46,905 bases of DNA from Clostridia bacterium (lineage in GTDB: Bacteria > Bacillota > Clostridia > Oscillospirales > CAG-272): contig JAFULC010000062.1 of NCBI GenBank assembly GCA_017483305.1, positions 1 through 46,905 of the forward strand. Reading direction: 5' to 3'. Below the pieces are notes generated by a model. It saw nothing but the letters and a program-made list of their open reading frames with translations, had not been told where the DNA came from and made no database searches. A program made the position numbers and the translations under genes. Of the stretch, positions 32,546 to 43,919 are shown one piece after another (the first letter of the stretch is position 1; each line of letters starts with the position of its first letter).

Positions 32546-33901
32546 ATGGCTGAAGATATTATCAGAAAACTGCCCTTCTCCGCGATCGCGGAGCAATCTC
32601 TGCTCGGCTCTATCCTTATAGATCCTTCTTCGATAAATCTCGTTGCGGATATGATCTCCGCCGACGATTTTTATCTTGAGGAGCACAAGCAGATCTACCT
32701 TGCGATGCACGGTCTTTTTATCACGAACAGTCAGATCGACATAGTAACTCTGATCGACGAGCTCGTTAAAAAGGGCATCTACTCAAAATCGGGCGGCGAG
32801 GAATACATAAAGGTCATAGCACAGACCGTTCCCAACGCGCTTAACGTCAAGGACTACGCGAAAATAGTCAAGGACAAGAGCATTTTGCGACAGCTTATCC
32901 GTATGTGCGACGAGGTCTCCGACCAGGCCTACTCCGAGCAGGACGAGGTGTCTGGTATTCTCGAGTCGGCGCAGAACAGATTATATTCGATCACTCAGGG
33001 TCGTGAGACCAAAAACTTCCGTCATATCCGCGAGGTGCTGACCGACGTTTACGCTCACCTTCGCGAGATGGTGACCGATCCCAATGCAGCTCAAGGTACG
33101 GCGACCGGCTTCCGCTCGCTTGACCGAGTGCTTGCCGGAATGGGCAACTCCGACCTCGTTATCGTCGGCGCGCGTCCCGGTATGGGTAAGACCTCGTTCT
33201 GTCTTAACATCGGTACGAACGTAGCAAAGGCGACAAAAAAGGCGGTTGCTATCTTCTCGCTTGAGATGTCGGCTGAGCAGCTTGTCAACCGCGTTATCTC
33301 GAGCGAAGCGCTCGTGGACAGCTATGCGCTGCGCACGGGTGAGCTCAAGCCCGCAGAGTGGGATCATATTGCGCAGGCGGCGTCCTCGCTTTCGGGCTGT
33401 GACATTCTTATCGACGATACACCCGGTATTACTGTCACCGCGATGAAGGCAAAGCTACGTCGAGTCAGCAATCTCGGTCTCGTTGTTATCGACTATCTGC
33501 AGCTTATGCAGTCCGATCGAAAGATCGAAAACAGAACGCAGGAGGTCAGCGAGATCTCGCGCTCGCTCAAGATCCTTGCAAAGGAGCTTAACGTGCCCGT
33601 TATCTGCTGCTCGCAGCTTTCCAGAGGCACAGAGAGCCGTACCAGCAAGAAGCCTATGATAAGCGACCTTCGTGAGTCGGGCTCTATCGAGCAGGATGCT
33701 GACGTTATCATCTTCCTTTACCGTGACGAATACTACAAGACCGCCGAGGGTGAAAACGTTTCGCCCGACACCGAGCAGAATATTGCCGAGGTCATAGTTG
33801 CAAAGAACCGTCACGGCGCGACCGAAACGGTCAAGGTGGGATGGACCGGTCGATATACGAAGTTCCGCGAGATAGCAAACGAGGAAAATCTGCCTCACTG
33901 A
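32546..33901 (+). CDS. dnaB: Replicative DNA helicase
   Basis: 451-aa hexameric helicase that unwinds DNA at the replication fork (called dnaC in B. subtilis). The N-terminal domain begins PFSAIAEQSLLGSILIDP; the RecA-like domain has Walker A GARPGMGKTS (208-217), SLEMSAEQLVNR, LVVIDYLQLM (Walker B) and DLRESGSIEQDADVIIFLYR. No intein is visible. AAAGGATT lies about 10 nt before the ATG, right after the 41-bp repeat array. Confidence 0.97.
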   Translation: MAEDIIRKLPFSAIAEQSLLGSILIDPSSINLVADMISADDFYLEEHKQIYLAMHGLFITNSQIDIVTLIDELVKKGIYSKSGGEEYIKVIAQTVPNALNVKDYAKIVKDKSILRQLIRMCDEVSDQAYSEQDEVSGILESAQNRLYSITQGRETKNFRHIREVLTDVYAHLREMVTDPNAAQGTATGFRSLDRVLAGMGNSDLVIVGARPGMGKTSFCLNIGTNVAKATKKAVAIFSLEMSAEQLVNRVISSEALVDSYALRTGELKPAEWDHIAQAASSLSGCDILIDDTPGITVTAMKAKLRRVSNLGLVVIDYLQLMQSDRKIENRTQEVSEISRSLKILAKELNVPVICCSQLSRGTESRTSKKPMISDLRESGSIEQDADVIIFLYRDEYYKTAEGENVSPDTEQNIAEVIVAKNRHGATETVKVGWTGRYTKFREIANEENLPH

Positions 33902-33937
33902 TCATTTTACATTTAGTTTTACATCGGAGATTTTTTA

Positions 33938-35359
33938 ATGACCCGAAAATTACCTGGATTTTTTAAGGATCCGCATTTGATCGCAGGTCTGCCGAAAAAC
34001 GAGCCCATATTGCTCGCGCTTTCGGGAGGCGCAGACTCCTCTGCCCTGCTCCACCTGCTTTGTCGGCTTCGCGAGGATCATGACTTTCCTCTCTATGCGG
34101 CTCACGTCAACCACGGCATCCGTGGTGAGAGCTATGGCAACGAGGCCTTGCGCGACGAGCAATTTTGTCGCGAGCTCTGCGAGTCGCTTGGAGTTGAGCT
34201 TTTTGTTCACAAGATCGACGTGCCCATGCTTGCCGAGAGTGAGGGAAAGAGTCTTGAAACGGCGGCGAGAGATGCGAGATATGCTTTTTTTGAAGAAATA
34301 ATGGTTTCGAGAGGCATAAAGCTTCTTATCACGGCGCATAATGCCGACGACAATCTCGAAACACAGATATTCAACCTTTGCCGCGGCTGCGGCGTGTCGG
34401 GAATGAGCGGAATTCCCGAAAAACGCGAGTTTGACGGGATCGGCCTTGTTATCCGACCGATATTGGCGGCGAGCAAGTCTGAAATTCTTGAATTTTGTGC
34501 CGATAACGGCATCAAATACGTTGTGGATTCGACAAATCTTGAGGATGACTGCACAAGAAACCGTATTCGTCACAATATTCTTCCCGAGCTCAAGGAGCTT
34601 TTCGGGTCTCCCGAGAGGGCGAGTCTGCGCTTGTCGCGCTCTGCCGCCGAGGATGACGATTTCATAGATCTTGAGGCGAGAAAGATCGTTAACGCGGACA
34701 AAACGATTGACGCCAAGCTTCTGTCAGCTCTGCACCCCGCGCTTGCTAAGCGAGTTATTATGCTTGCCTACGGCAGAGCATTTGAACCGTCGCTTGAGTC
34801 CGTACACATTGAGGATATTTTGTGCTTTATCCGCGATAACGGAGGAAAGAAAAACGGGCGGATATCTCTGCCCTGCAAAACCGCCGCGATCGTTCGCGAC
34901 GGTAGGCTGGAGTTTGCCGCTGACGGTGAGAGATCGGAGAAATTATCCTATGAAATTCCTCTAACGGAAGGATTTGCCGAAATAAGCGGCACAGATTTTG
35001 CAATATTGGTCGGTGAAGCTGAAGATCGCCCCGAGCTTTGCTCCGACGGTGAGTCGTATGCTTTATATGCGCAAGCATACGTTAAAAATATTGACCTTTC
35101 GCTCTGCTCTGCTTCAAGCAGGCGCGAGGGTGAAACAATATTCGAAAACAACATGCATAAAAAGGTCAAAAAAATTATGTGTGATAAAAAGGTCCCGTCA
35201 TCCGACAGGCAAATGTTGCCTATTATACGTCAGTCGGGCGAGGCGATCTACGTCCCGCTATGCGCTGTTGCCGACAGGGTGAGAGCGACAGATAAAGACC
35301 GTCAATACGTAATTTCAATATACAAAAAACACACTTCGGAGGAAAAAGAAAATGCTTAA
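33938..35359 (+). CDS. tilS: tRNA(Ile)-lysidine synthase
   Basis: 473 aa. It modifies C34 of tRNA-Ile(CAU) to lysidine, using ATP and lysine. The PP-loop is LALSGGADSS (S29-S35), followed by AAHVNHGIRGES and TAHNADDNLETQIFNL. Later domains (TilS substrate-binding and C-terminal domains) are present by length. It lies 36 nt after dnaB and overlaps hpt by 8 nt, the common tilS-hpt-ftsH order. Confidence 0.96.
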   Translation: MTRKLPGFFKDPHLIAGLPKNEPILLALSGGADSSALLHLLCRLREDHDFPLYAAHVNHGIRGESYGNEALRDEQFCRELCESLGVELFVHKIDVPMLAESEGKSLETAARDARYAFFEEIMVSRGIKLLITAHNADDNLETQIFNLCRGCGVSGMSGIPEKREFDGIGLVIRPILAASKSEILEFCADNGIKYVVDSTNLEDDCTRNRIRHNILPELKELFGSPERASLRLSRSAAEDDDFIDLEARKIVNADKTIDAKLLSALHPALAKRVIMLAYGRAFEPSLESVHIEDILCFIRDNGGKKNGRISLPCKTAAIVRDGRLEFAADGERSEKLSYEIPLTEGFAEISGTDFAILVGEAEDRPELCSDGESYALYAQAYVKNIDLSLCSASSRREGETIFENNMHKKVKKIMCDKKVPSSDRQMLPIIRQSGEAIYVPLCAVADRVRATDKDRQYVISIYKKHTSEEKENA

Positions 35360-35897
35360 GGACATTGAAAGAGTGCTTGTGGACGAAAAACAGATCGAAA
35401 AAATAACCACAGAGCTCGCAGAACAGATCACAAACGACTACAAAAACTCAACAAAGCCTCTCGTGGTTATAGTAATACTCAAGGGCTCGATGGTCTTTGC
35501 CTCCGATCTGATAAAGAAGCTTGCTCTTCCCTTGGAGATCGAATTTATGAAGGTCTCGTCCTATGGCGCGGGCACGAAGAACTCCGGAGAGATCAAGATA
35601 CATCTCGATCTTGCAAGAGAAAACCTCGAGCAGTACGATCTTCTTATTATTGAGGACATCGTTGACAGCGGAAGAACTCTTTCCCGTCTTACTCAGCTTC
35701 TCAAAAACCGAAACGCCAACAGCGTTAAGACCTGTACTCTTCTCGACAAGCCCTCTCGCCGTGAGGTCCCCTTCACGCCCGATTACTGCGGCACAGAGAT
35801 CGAGGATGAGTTTGTGATCGGATACGGTCTCGATTACAACGAAAAATACCGCAACCTGCCCTATGTTGCGGTTCTTAAGCGCGAGGTCTATTCGTAA
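35352..35897 (+). CDS. hpt: Hypoxanthine phosphoribosyltransferase
   Basis: 181-aa purine salvage enzyme that makes IMP or GMP from hypoxanthine or guanine and PRPP. The PRPP-binding loop LLIIEDIVDSGRTL spans about 97-110; the flexible loop KVSSYGAGTKNSGE and the C-terminal YGLDYNEKYRNLPYVAVL are typical. It is coupled to tilS by an 8-nt overlap, with GGAGG upstream, and is followed by ftsH after about 225 nt. Confidence 0.97.
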   Translation: MLKDIERVLVDEKQIEKITTELAEQITNDYKNSTKPLVVIVILKGSMVFASDLIKKLALPLEIEFMKVSSYGAGTKNSGEIKIHLDLARENLEQYDLLIIEDIVDSGRTLSRLTQLLKNRNANSVKTCTLLDKPSRREVPFTPDYCGTEIEDEFVIGYGLDYNEKYRNLPYVAVLKREVYS

Positions 35898-36123
35898 TCT
35901 GCGGCAAACTTGCCACAACCGTCACAAAGCCGTAACACAAAGTTAACATTGAAATGTTATAATCTTTCAGCAAATAAATATTTGCTTTTCAGTTGAAATT
36001 GACTTTTTAGGCATATAATAAGATGATGAGGTCAAAATCAACTGCCGCTCGTTTGCTTCGGGCGGCAAAACGTGAGACTTGCGCTCACGCGCAAGCGACA
36101 CAACAACATATATGGAGGACTAA
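35898..36123 (+). promoter_or_regulatory. Intergenic region and structured leader upstream of ftsH
   Basis: It contains a palindrome TAACATT-GA-AATGTTA (35944-35959) overlapping a TATAAT, and a second TATAAT at 36014-36019 with TTGAAA 15 nt upstream; neither forms a textbook promoter. Two hairpins follow: GCCGC...GCGGC (about 36042-36065) and CGTGAG...CTCACG (about 36070-36088). These suggest a separate, possibly stress-regulated, ftsH promoter. Confidence 0.45.
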
Positions 36124-38202
<2,079 letters not shown>

Positions 38203-38205
38203 ACA

Positions 38206-38244
38206 AAAAAATCCGTTGTGCAATTATGCACAACGGATTTTTTT
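38206..38244. terminator. Bidirectional terminator after ftsH
   Basis: AAAAAATCCGTTGTGCA pairs with TGCACAACGGATTTTTTT around an ATTA loop. It also ends the convergent carboxypeptidase operon. Confidence 0.93.
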
Positions 38245-39031
38245 ATTTGCCGAGGTACTCCTCGAGAGTGATTCCCTTTTCGTAGATCTCGGTTGCGGCG
38301 GAAACGCCGACGAATCTATAATGCCAGGATTCATAGCTATATCCCGTTATATTCGTTTTATCCTCGGGATAGCGGAGGATGAAGCCGAATTTGTGGGCGT
38401 TCTCGAGCAGCCAAGTATAAGCGCTCGTTTCAGCAAAGCCTTTGTCGTAGGGGTTGTTCGGAGTCTCGCTTCCGTAGTTCCAAAGTCCCTCCATTTCGTT
38501 GGTTATAAGGTCAATACAAAGTCCGGTCTGATGCTCACTTGTGCCGGGATATGCCGAATAGGTGAGTACCTGCGATTTGATCTGCTCGTCGGTCCAGCCC
38601 GGGTGATTTGCCTTCTCCTGCTCGAAATACGTGTTATACAAGGTCTGCTGATATTCGTAGCTTCTGTACGCGCTTGTGATAAAGACCTCATATCCGTGCG
38701 CCGCCATTTCCTTGACAAGCGCCTCAGCCGCTTTGACGGCGTAGCCCTCGAGGTAGATCTCTTTGCCGTTGCGGGTATATTTTTGATTGATCATGGTAAG
38801 GTTCTTCGGAACGTAGTCCTGTCCGACGACGACGGATTTATTTGCAAGGACAAGATAAGCATCATCGGTCGTGTTCAGAACAGATGCAACCGGTGCGACG
38901 TCGGTCTTATAGGTATAGTCCTCGGTGCTTGCTCCCTTTTTGCCATTATTCGAGTTACATCCAACGATCGAGCCGAAAAGCAACACCGAGCAAAGAGCCG
39001 CCGAGATTACTGACGTGATTTTTATTTTCAT
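38243..39031 (-). CDS. VanY-type D-alanyl-D-alanine carboxypeptidase lipoprotein (M15B)
   Basis: 262-aa predicted lipoprotein: signal peptide with lipobox GSIVGC (lipidated C25). The M15 zinc-peptidase core includes TSAYRSYEYQQTLY, TSEHQTGLCIDL (H167, D174) and ESWHYRFVG (E234, H237), the complete ligand set. It trims the terminal D-Ala of peptidoglycan stems on the outer face of the membrane. This does not imply vancomycin resistance, as no van genes are present. AAAAGGA lies upstream of the ATG, 4 nt after the MnmM gene, so the two are co-transcribed. Confidence 0.92.
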   Translation of the reverse strand: MKIKITSVISAALCSVLLFGSIVGCNSNNGKKGASTEDYTYKTDVAPVASVLNTTDDAYLVLANKSVVVGQDYVPKNLTMINQKYTRNGKEIYLEGYAVKAAEALVKEMAAHGYEVFITSAYRSYEYQQTLYNTYFEQEKANHPGWTDEQIKSQVLTYSAYPGTSEHQTGLCIDLITNEMEGLWNYGSETPNNPYDKGFAETSAYTWLLENAHKFGFILRYPEDKTNITGYSYESWHYRFVGVSAATEIYEKGITLEEYLGK

Positions 39032-39035
39032 TTTT

Positions 39036-39599
39036 TCAATCCTTTTTTGCTTTGGTTTCTATCATAAAGAAGTAGGGGGAGGTTGCGCTGTTTACGATCT
39101 TGACCTTGGTGGCGCAGACCTTGAAGCGACTGATCGAGGATAAAAGCTCCTCAATAAGCTTGCCTTCAGCGTCTCCCTCGGGGTGTCCGGGGTATACCGC
39201 TATATTGAGGATAGCGTCGCTGTCGAGAAGCTCGATCGCCGCCTCGATTGCAGGAATTGTGGTCTCTCGCATAGTGGTTATGCTCTTGTCGCCGCCGGGA
39301 AGCCAGCCGAGGTTGAACATTCCCGCCTTTATCGGCTCTTTGACGTAATTCTTTACGTTGTGATGCGAGTCGCAGATGAGCGTATAGTTTTCGGGGCAGC
39401 CTGCCGCCTTGAGATTTTTCGCGGTGGAGTCGACTGCCGACTGCTGTATATCGAAGGCGTAAACGTGTCCCTTCTCTCCGACGGTCTTGGACAGAAATTC
39501 TGTGTCGTGACCGTTGCCCATCGTGAAGTCCACACAGACGTCGCCCTCCTTGAGATGTGTTAAGATGAACTGCTTATGCAGGTCGAGTAGATCTATCAT
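39036..39599 (-). CDS. mnmM: MnmM-like (YtqB) tRNA mnm5-U34 methyltransferase
   Basis: 187-aa class I SAM-dependent methyltransferase. The SAM motif is VCVDFTMGNGHDTEFL (about residues 21-36), followed by YAFDIQQSAV, MFNLGWLPGGDKS and YPGHPEGDAEG, the typical signatures of the YtqB group. The B. subtilis YtqB was shown to make mnm5(s2)U34 in tRNA. Middle gene of a three-gene minus-strand operon, 2 nt after the DUF6062-like gene; it has only a weak own ribosome binding site and is probably coupled. Confidence 0.85.
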   Translation of the reverse strand: MIDLLDLHKQFILTHLKEGDVCVDFTMGNGHDTEFLSKTVGEKGHVYAFDIQQSAVDSTAKNLKAAGCPENYTLICDSHHNVKNYVKEPIKAGMFNLGWLPGGDKSITTMRETTIPAIEAAIELLDSDAILNIAVYPGHPEGDAEGKLIEELLSSISRFKVCATKVKIVNSATSPYFFMIETKAKKD

Positions 39600-39601
39600 T
39601 A

Positions 39602-40315
39602 TTATTTACCATGTCCTTGCTTATGTATGTCCGAGCGCAAAAATTTCATCGAGCGCTCCACCGAATCCTTGGAGTTATACCAGGGCTCCTCGTCATATCT
39701 GTAGTCGAATTTTTTACAGAACCAGCTTACGTCGTCCTTCAGCTCCTCGAGGTATCCTTCCTCTATTGCCTCTACCTGCTTTGCAAACTCCTGCATTCTC
39801 TTTTTGGGGAGTCTATGCTGTGCGTACTCGAGCAGCATTCTGTAGTGAGGCAGGCAGAAATAGGGCTGTGCCTGAAGCTTTGCGGGGAAATTTTCGTCGG
39901 TATTCCAGAGCAGGACTGCGGTTTCGATCATATGCTCGAAGTTAAAGGCTATGCGCTCGCAGACGTAGCAGGTCTGCTCGAGCTCTATAATTCGCTTGAT
40001 CGGCTTATTGCCCATGCCGCCGCCAAGTCCGCCATCCTTAAGCTCCTTTTTGAGCTGGTCGAGGTGGCTTTCGAGCGTGAGCGCCATGCCGAGACGGTTT
40101 TTACGGACGAACATCATATCATAATGCGTGCGGCAAAAGCCTGTTTTATTGGTCTTTATTCTCACGTCGGGCTCCATCATCGATGCGCCGAGGATGAGGT
40201 CAAGCTCGTTGTTTTCAAGCTTATTATAGATCGCGCAGAAGGGGCATCCGCAGCTTTTGTCTGCCGCCGACGCTTCAAACGCTTCGTTGACGGGAATAGT
40301 ATAGATCTGTTCCAT
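39602..40315 (-). CDS. Cys-rich DUF6062-like protein
   Basis: 237 aa, no signal peptide or TM helix. It carries several probable metal-binding elements: CGCPFC near the N-terminus (about residues 22-27), GFCRTHYDMM (about 59-68), CYVCERIAFNFEHM (about 116-129) and FCLPHYRML (about 153-161). This paired CxxC / C-x2-H pattern fits a Zn- or Fe-binding protein. I relate it to DUF6062, which has no assigned function, from memory of such motifs. AAAGGA lies 8 nt before the ATG. It is the first gene of the operon with the MnmM-like and VanY-type genes. Confidence 0.75.
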   Translation of the reverse strand: MEQIYTIPVNEAFEASAADKSCGCPFCAIYNKLENNELDLILGASMMEPDVRIKTNKTGFCRTHYDMMFVRKNRLGMALTLESHLDQLKKELKDGGLGGGMGNKPIKRIIELEQTCYVCERIAFNFEHMIETAVLLWNTDENFPAKLQAQPYFCLPHYRMLLEYAQHRLPKKRMQEFAKQVEAIEEGYLEELKDDVSWFCKKFDYRYDEEPWYNSKDSVERSMKFLRSDIHKQGHGK

Positions 40316-40369
40316 CTTTGAGATCCTTTCAGTTTTTTTCGGATATATAAAATTAGTTACAAAATCTTA

Positions 40370-40398
40370 TTGAAATTTTTTGTCGATACTGATATAAT
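40370..40398 (+). promoter_or_regulatory. Extended -10 promoter of the OGG operon
   Basis: TTGAAA at 40370-40375, 17-nt spacer, TATAAT at 40393-40398 preceded by TGA (extended -10). Confidence 0.8.
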
Positions 40399-40470
40399 AG
40401 ACATATAGATTATTTTAACACATTTTTCGCTTATTTTCAAGTATATTTTATTAATACGGAGTTTATTTTT

Positions 40471-41403
40471 ATGGTTAACGCGACGGTCTCGGTATCTGCG
40501 ATCAAGGAAAACGGAATAAATGTTGTGAAGCTTTGCGGCGTTGAGCTTTTTGACGCGGGCAAGGTCTTTGATTGCGGTCAGTGCTTTCGCTTTGACGAGG
40601 TATTGGACTCCCGACACGATATCGAGTTTGCGGGGGTCGCCTTTGGGAAATATATTTCCGTAGCGCAGGACGGCGACACGGTCTACATATACAACGCGAC
40701 GGTTGAGGAATACGAGTCAGTCTGGAAAAAATTTTTAGGGTTGGACCGCGATTACGGTGAGATCAACGCCAACATTCTCGCGCTTTCGGACAATCCTGCG
40801 CTTTACGATGCAGTCTCGCGCTCGTCGGGGATCAGAATTCTCTATCAGGATGCCTGGGAGGCGATCTGCTCGTTTATAATCTCGCAAAACAACAATATTC
40901 CGAGGATAAAAAAGCTGGTGGCGGCGATTTCCTTGGAATGTGGCGAGCGTGTCGATCTTTCGGGTATGGAGGGGCACATTGCCGACGCTCACAAGGCGCA
41001 CGAGGGCAATTTTTATTCGTTTCCGACCCCTGAAAGCCTTATTGATCTCGGAATTGCGGGACTTGCGGCGCTTAAGACCGGTTTCCGCGCAAAATATATT
41101 TTCGATGCGGCAGGTCGAGTGTGCTCGGGCGAGATAGATCTCGGGTTGATTGAAGAAATGAGCACCGCCGATGCGGTGAAGTATCTATGCTCGGTCAAAG
41201 GAATAGGCCCAAAGGTTGCGAGCTGTGCTCTGCTCTTCGGGTTTGCAAAGCTTGATGCTTTTCCCATCGACGTCTGGATCAAAAAGGTGATTGCAAAATA
41301 TTTTGACACGGAGTTTGAACCCGAAAGTCTCGGACAATATGCGGGTATCGCTCAGCAGTATCTTTTCTATTATGAAAGATATCTGCAATCGCAGGAGGGC
41401 TAA
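40471..41403 (+). CDS. ogg: 8-oxoguanine DNA glycosylase/AP lyase (OGG1 type)
   Basis: 310-aa base-excision repair enzyme of the HhH-GPD superfamily that removes 8-oxoguanine. Features: FDCGQCFRF near the N-terminus, FIISQNNNIPRI, the helix-hairpin-helix VKGIGPKVASC with the catalytic Lys (K248) and FPIDVWI with the catalytic Asp (D267). The N-terminal 8-oxoG glycosylase domain is of the OGG1 type, rarer in bacteria than MutM. Promoter at 40370-40398; CGGAG lies about 9 nt before the ATG. The stop is followed after 5 nt by the next gene. Confidence 0.92.
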   Translation: MVNATVSVSAIKENGINVVKLCGVELFDAGKVFDCGQCFRFDEVLDSRHDIEFAGVAFGKYISVAQDGDTVYIYNATVEEYESVWKKFLGLDRDYGEINANILALSDNPALYDAVSRSSGIRILYQDAWEAICSFIISQNNNIPRIKKLVAAISLECGERVDLSGMEGHIADAHKAHEGNFYSFPTPESLIDLGIAGLAALKTGFRAKYIFDAAGRVCSGEIDLGLIEEMSTADAVKYLCSVKGIGPKVASCALLFGFAKLDAFPIDVWIKKVIAKYFDTEFEPESLGQYAGIAQQYLFYYERYLQSQEG

Positions 41404-41408
41404 GCTAT

Positions 41409-41906
41409 ATGAATATTGAAGAAAAAATCGAATATTTGCGCCGTGCGCTCCCGGGATTTGACAAAAAGGTGAGATATGACGTGGACAATCGCGGAGGTGA
41501 ATTCTGCGAGATCATATATCCCAACGCAAAACAACCGTCAATGCCCATTGCCGTGAGCGTGAGCGATGCGGGTTGTCTTATCTCTGTTGGGCAGATACCT
41601 GATGTTGTGGGATATTTTCCCATATCGGTCGAGCAGGCGATAAGCGCGATAGGTGACATAATTTCGGACAAAATAATCTTCGTGCTCGGATTTGCCGACG
41701 GCGACGACATCGGCTTTGGCGCTCCATTCTTTACTCAGATCTTCCCCATAACCGACGACGTGGACGACATGAGCGAGGAGCTTGGGAGATTTATCAAAAA
41801 GCTTGAAACACCCTTGACGAAATGGAAACGAAAATTCACTCGATTCAAGGGCAGATTCATAATAACCAACTTCTCGGGAAGCGAGCACAGGGTTATTATC
41901 AGATAA
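41409..41906 (+). CDS. Protein of unknown function downstream of the OGG gene
   Basis: 165 aa, soluble, no signal peptide or TM helix. It is mixed alpha/beta with acidic patches and a basic C-terminus (KWKRKFTRFKGRFIITNF). I recognise no family. A strong AGGAGGG lies 9 nt before the ATG, inside the end of the glycosylase gene, so it is a real operon member. The MATE gene follows after 29 nt. Confidence 0.8.
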   Translation: MNIEEKIEYLRRALPGFDKKVRYDVDNRGGEFCEIIYPNAKQPSMPIAVSVSDAGCLISVGQIPDVVGYFPISVEQAISAIGDIISDKIIFVLGFADGDDIGFGAPFFTQIFPITDDVDDMSEELGRFIKKLETPLTKWKRKFTRFKGRFIITNFSGSEHRVIIR

Positions 41907-41935
41907 GAAATAAACGGATTTTGAAAGGCATAAAA

Positions 41936-43363
41936 ATGGCTACCTCCTCTATTGCCGGCGCAAAGGGCACGAGGGATATGACAAAGGGCGGTATTTATTC
42001 AAATATCATTGCCTTTGCGCTCCCAATCATGCTAAGCCAGGTTTTCCAACAGCTATATAACACCGCCGACTCGCTTATAGTCGGTCATTATCTTGGAACT
42101 GACGCTCTGGCGGCGGTCAGCTCCTCGGGTACTCTGATCTTTCTTTTGGTCAGCTTCTTCAACGGCACGGCTATGGGCGCGGGAATCGTCATATCCCGCT
42201 ATTTCGGCGCAAATAACCGCGACAACGTCTCAAGGGCTATACATACCAATATTGTTTTCGGTCTTATCAGCGGTGTTTTCCTTACAGTTATCGGCGTTCT
42301 ATTCACTCCCACGTTTCTTGTGTGGATGAGGACCGACCCCGACGTGCTCCCCGAGGCGATCGAATATTTCAGATGGTATTTCTTCGGGTCGGTCGGGCTT
42401 GTATTGTACAATATCTGCCGCGGAATTATGAACGCGGTGGGAGATAGCAAGCGTCCGCTTTACTATCTCATATTCTCATCGGTTCTCAATATAATTCTTG
42501 ACGTGCTTTTCGTTGGAGTTATCGGGTGGGGCGTATGGTCAGCGGCATTTGCTACGGTCATTTCCCAGCTTGCGAGCGTTGTGCTTTGTATGATCTATCT
42601 TCTCAAAAAGGGCAATATCTTTACGGTGGAGATCAAAAAGCTTCGCATACACGGGGATATGTTCAAGGAAATCCTGACTTACGGTCTTCCGTCGGGTGTG
42701 CAGAATTCCGTAATCGCATTTGCCAATGTTATAGTGCAGACTCAGATCAACGGATTTGGAAAGTTCGCCACCGCGGCGTACGGAACACACGCCAAGATCG
42801 ATGGCTTTGCATTCCTGCCGATGATGAGCTTCAATATGGCGACTACGACCTTTATCAGTCAGAATCTCGGAGCGAAGCAGTACGACAGGGCCAAGAAGGG
42901 CGCGAGATTTGGAATTTTAACCGCAGTGCTTCTTGCCGAGCTGGTCGGTGTTCTGATCTACATTTTCGCGCCGCAGCTTATCGGTATGTTTGACGATAAC
43001 GCAGAGGTTATAAGGCTTGGAGTTCAGCAGGCTCGCACTGCAGCGCTCTTCTATTTCCTGCTTGCATTTTCTCACGCGGTAGCCGCGGTCTGTCGCGGTG
43101 CGGGCAAGGCATTCGTGCCCATGTTCGTAATGCTTTCGATCTGGTGCGCGGTGCGTATTGCTTATATCGCGCTTGTAACTCGTTTGTTTAACGACATCGG
43201 GCTGATTTATTGGGCATATCCTTTGACGTGGGCGATAAGCTCGGTCATTTATCTGTTCTATTATCTGTTCTCGGATTGGATTCACGGGTTTGATAAGCAG
43301 AATAATTCCACGGGGTTCAGAGGAATCAGGGCGTGGTTTAAGAGGAGTACGCGAGGGGCTTGA
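41936..43363 (+). CDS. MATE-family multidrug/Na+ antiporter
   Basis: Polytopic membrane exporter of 475 aa with about 12 TM segments. The N-terminus, MTKGGIYSNIIAFALPIMLSQVFQQLYNTADSLIVGHYLG in pieces, is typical of the MATE DinF/NorM-like branch. Such transporters use Na+ or H+ gradients to export drugs or metabolites; the substrate cannot be read here. The start is ATG 41936, with AAAGG 9 nt upstream; the longer frame from 41822 overlaps the preceding gene and is unlikely. No terminator was seen before the AT-rich region that follows. Confidence 0.93.
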   Translation: MATSSIAGAKGTRDMTKGGIYSNIIAFALPIMLSQVFQQLYNTADSLIVGHYLGTDALAAVSSSGTLIFLLVSFFNGTAMGAGIVISRYFGANNRDNVSRAIHTNIVFGLISGVFLTVIGVLFTPTFLVWMRTDPDVLPEAIEYFRWYFFGSVGLVLYNICRGIMNAVGDSKRPLYYLIFSSVLNIILDVLFVGVIGWGVWSAAFATVISQLASVVLCMIYLLKKGNIFTVEIKKLRIHGDMFKEILTYGLPSGVQNSVIAFANVIVQTQINGFGKFATAAYGTHAKIDGFAFLPMMSFNMATTTFISQNLGAKQYDRAKKGARFGILTAVLLAELVGVLIYIFAPQLIGMFDDNAEVIRLGVQQARTAALFYFLLAFSHAVAAVCRGAGKAFVPMFVMLSIWCAVRIAYIALVTRLFNDIGLIYWAYPLTWAISSVIYLFYYLFSDWIHGFDKQNNSTGFRGIRAWFKRSTRGA

Positions 43364-43474
43364 TAGCATTAAAGTGGGAGATCTTGACGTTAAGAAATGA
43401 GACTTTTGAAGTCATTTTATTATGAATAATATTTCATCGATATTTTTAAAAAACAATAAAGAGAGCTTTAGTTT

Positions 43475-43894
43475 ATGAGTATATATCAAACCGCTATTGA
43501 TGCTATTCAGAAATATTTAATAATAAGATTTTTACCTTTGTTAGCTTTGTTGTTAACTTTAACTGTTTTATTAATTGTTTGTATTAAACTCAAGTTGATG
43601 TCCAAAAAAATTTTATTGATTATCTTTTTTGTATTGGGTGTTTCGCTAGCATATATGGTATATTCATTTGCTATACTGAGTTATGATGTTAGAAATGAAT
43701 GCTATATAGTTTATAGCGGTGAATTTGATTATAAAAATGTATTAGGCCAAGATGTTAATGTTGTTAGTTTTGCGGTTGAGGGCACGAAGAAACAATGCAA
43801 ATGTGTGATGGACGATATAGACAGTGGTGAATATAACGGTACGGTTATCTATACTCAACATTCAAATTGGGTTGTATGTATAGAAACTAACTAA
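43475..43894 (+). CDS. AT-rich two-TM protein of unknown function
   Basis: 139 aa with TM segments at about 18-37 and 43-66 and a C-terminal domain of about 70 residues containing NECYIVYSGEFDYKN and CKCVMDDIDSGEYNGTVIY. Family unknown. It is clearly more AT-rich than its neighbours, uses A/T-ended codons, and has only a weak AGAG ribosome binding site. A decayed relative follows immediately (43920-44232). The codon bias suggests later acquisition than the flanking genes; an immunity or defence role is possible but not supported by a motif. Confidence 0.75.
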   Translation: MSIYQTAIDAIQKYLIIRFLPLLALLLTLTVLLIVCIKLKLMSKKILLIIFFVLGVSLAYMVYSFAILSYDVRNECYIVYSGEFDYKNVLGQDVNVVSFAVEGTKKQCKCVMDDIDSGEYNGTVIYTQHSNWVVCIETN

Positions 43895-43919
43895 AACGAA
43901 TGCTATGGCGAAGGGAATA

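Noticed and set aside
38243-39031. Vancomycin-resistance gene vanY
   Set aside because: Only the M15 carboxypeptidase family is supported; no vanHAX or vanRS genes are present.
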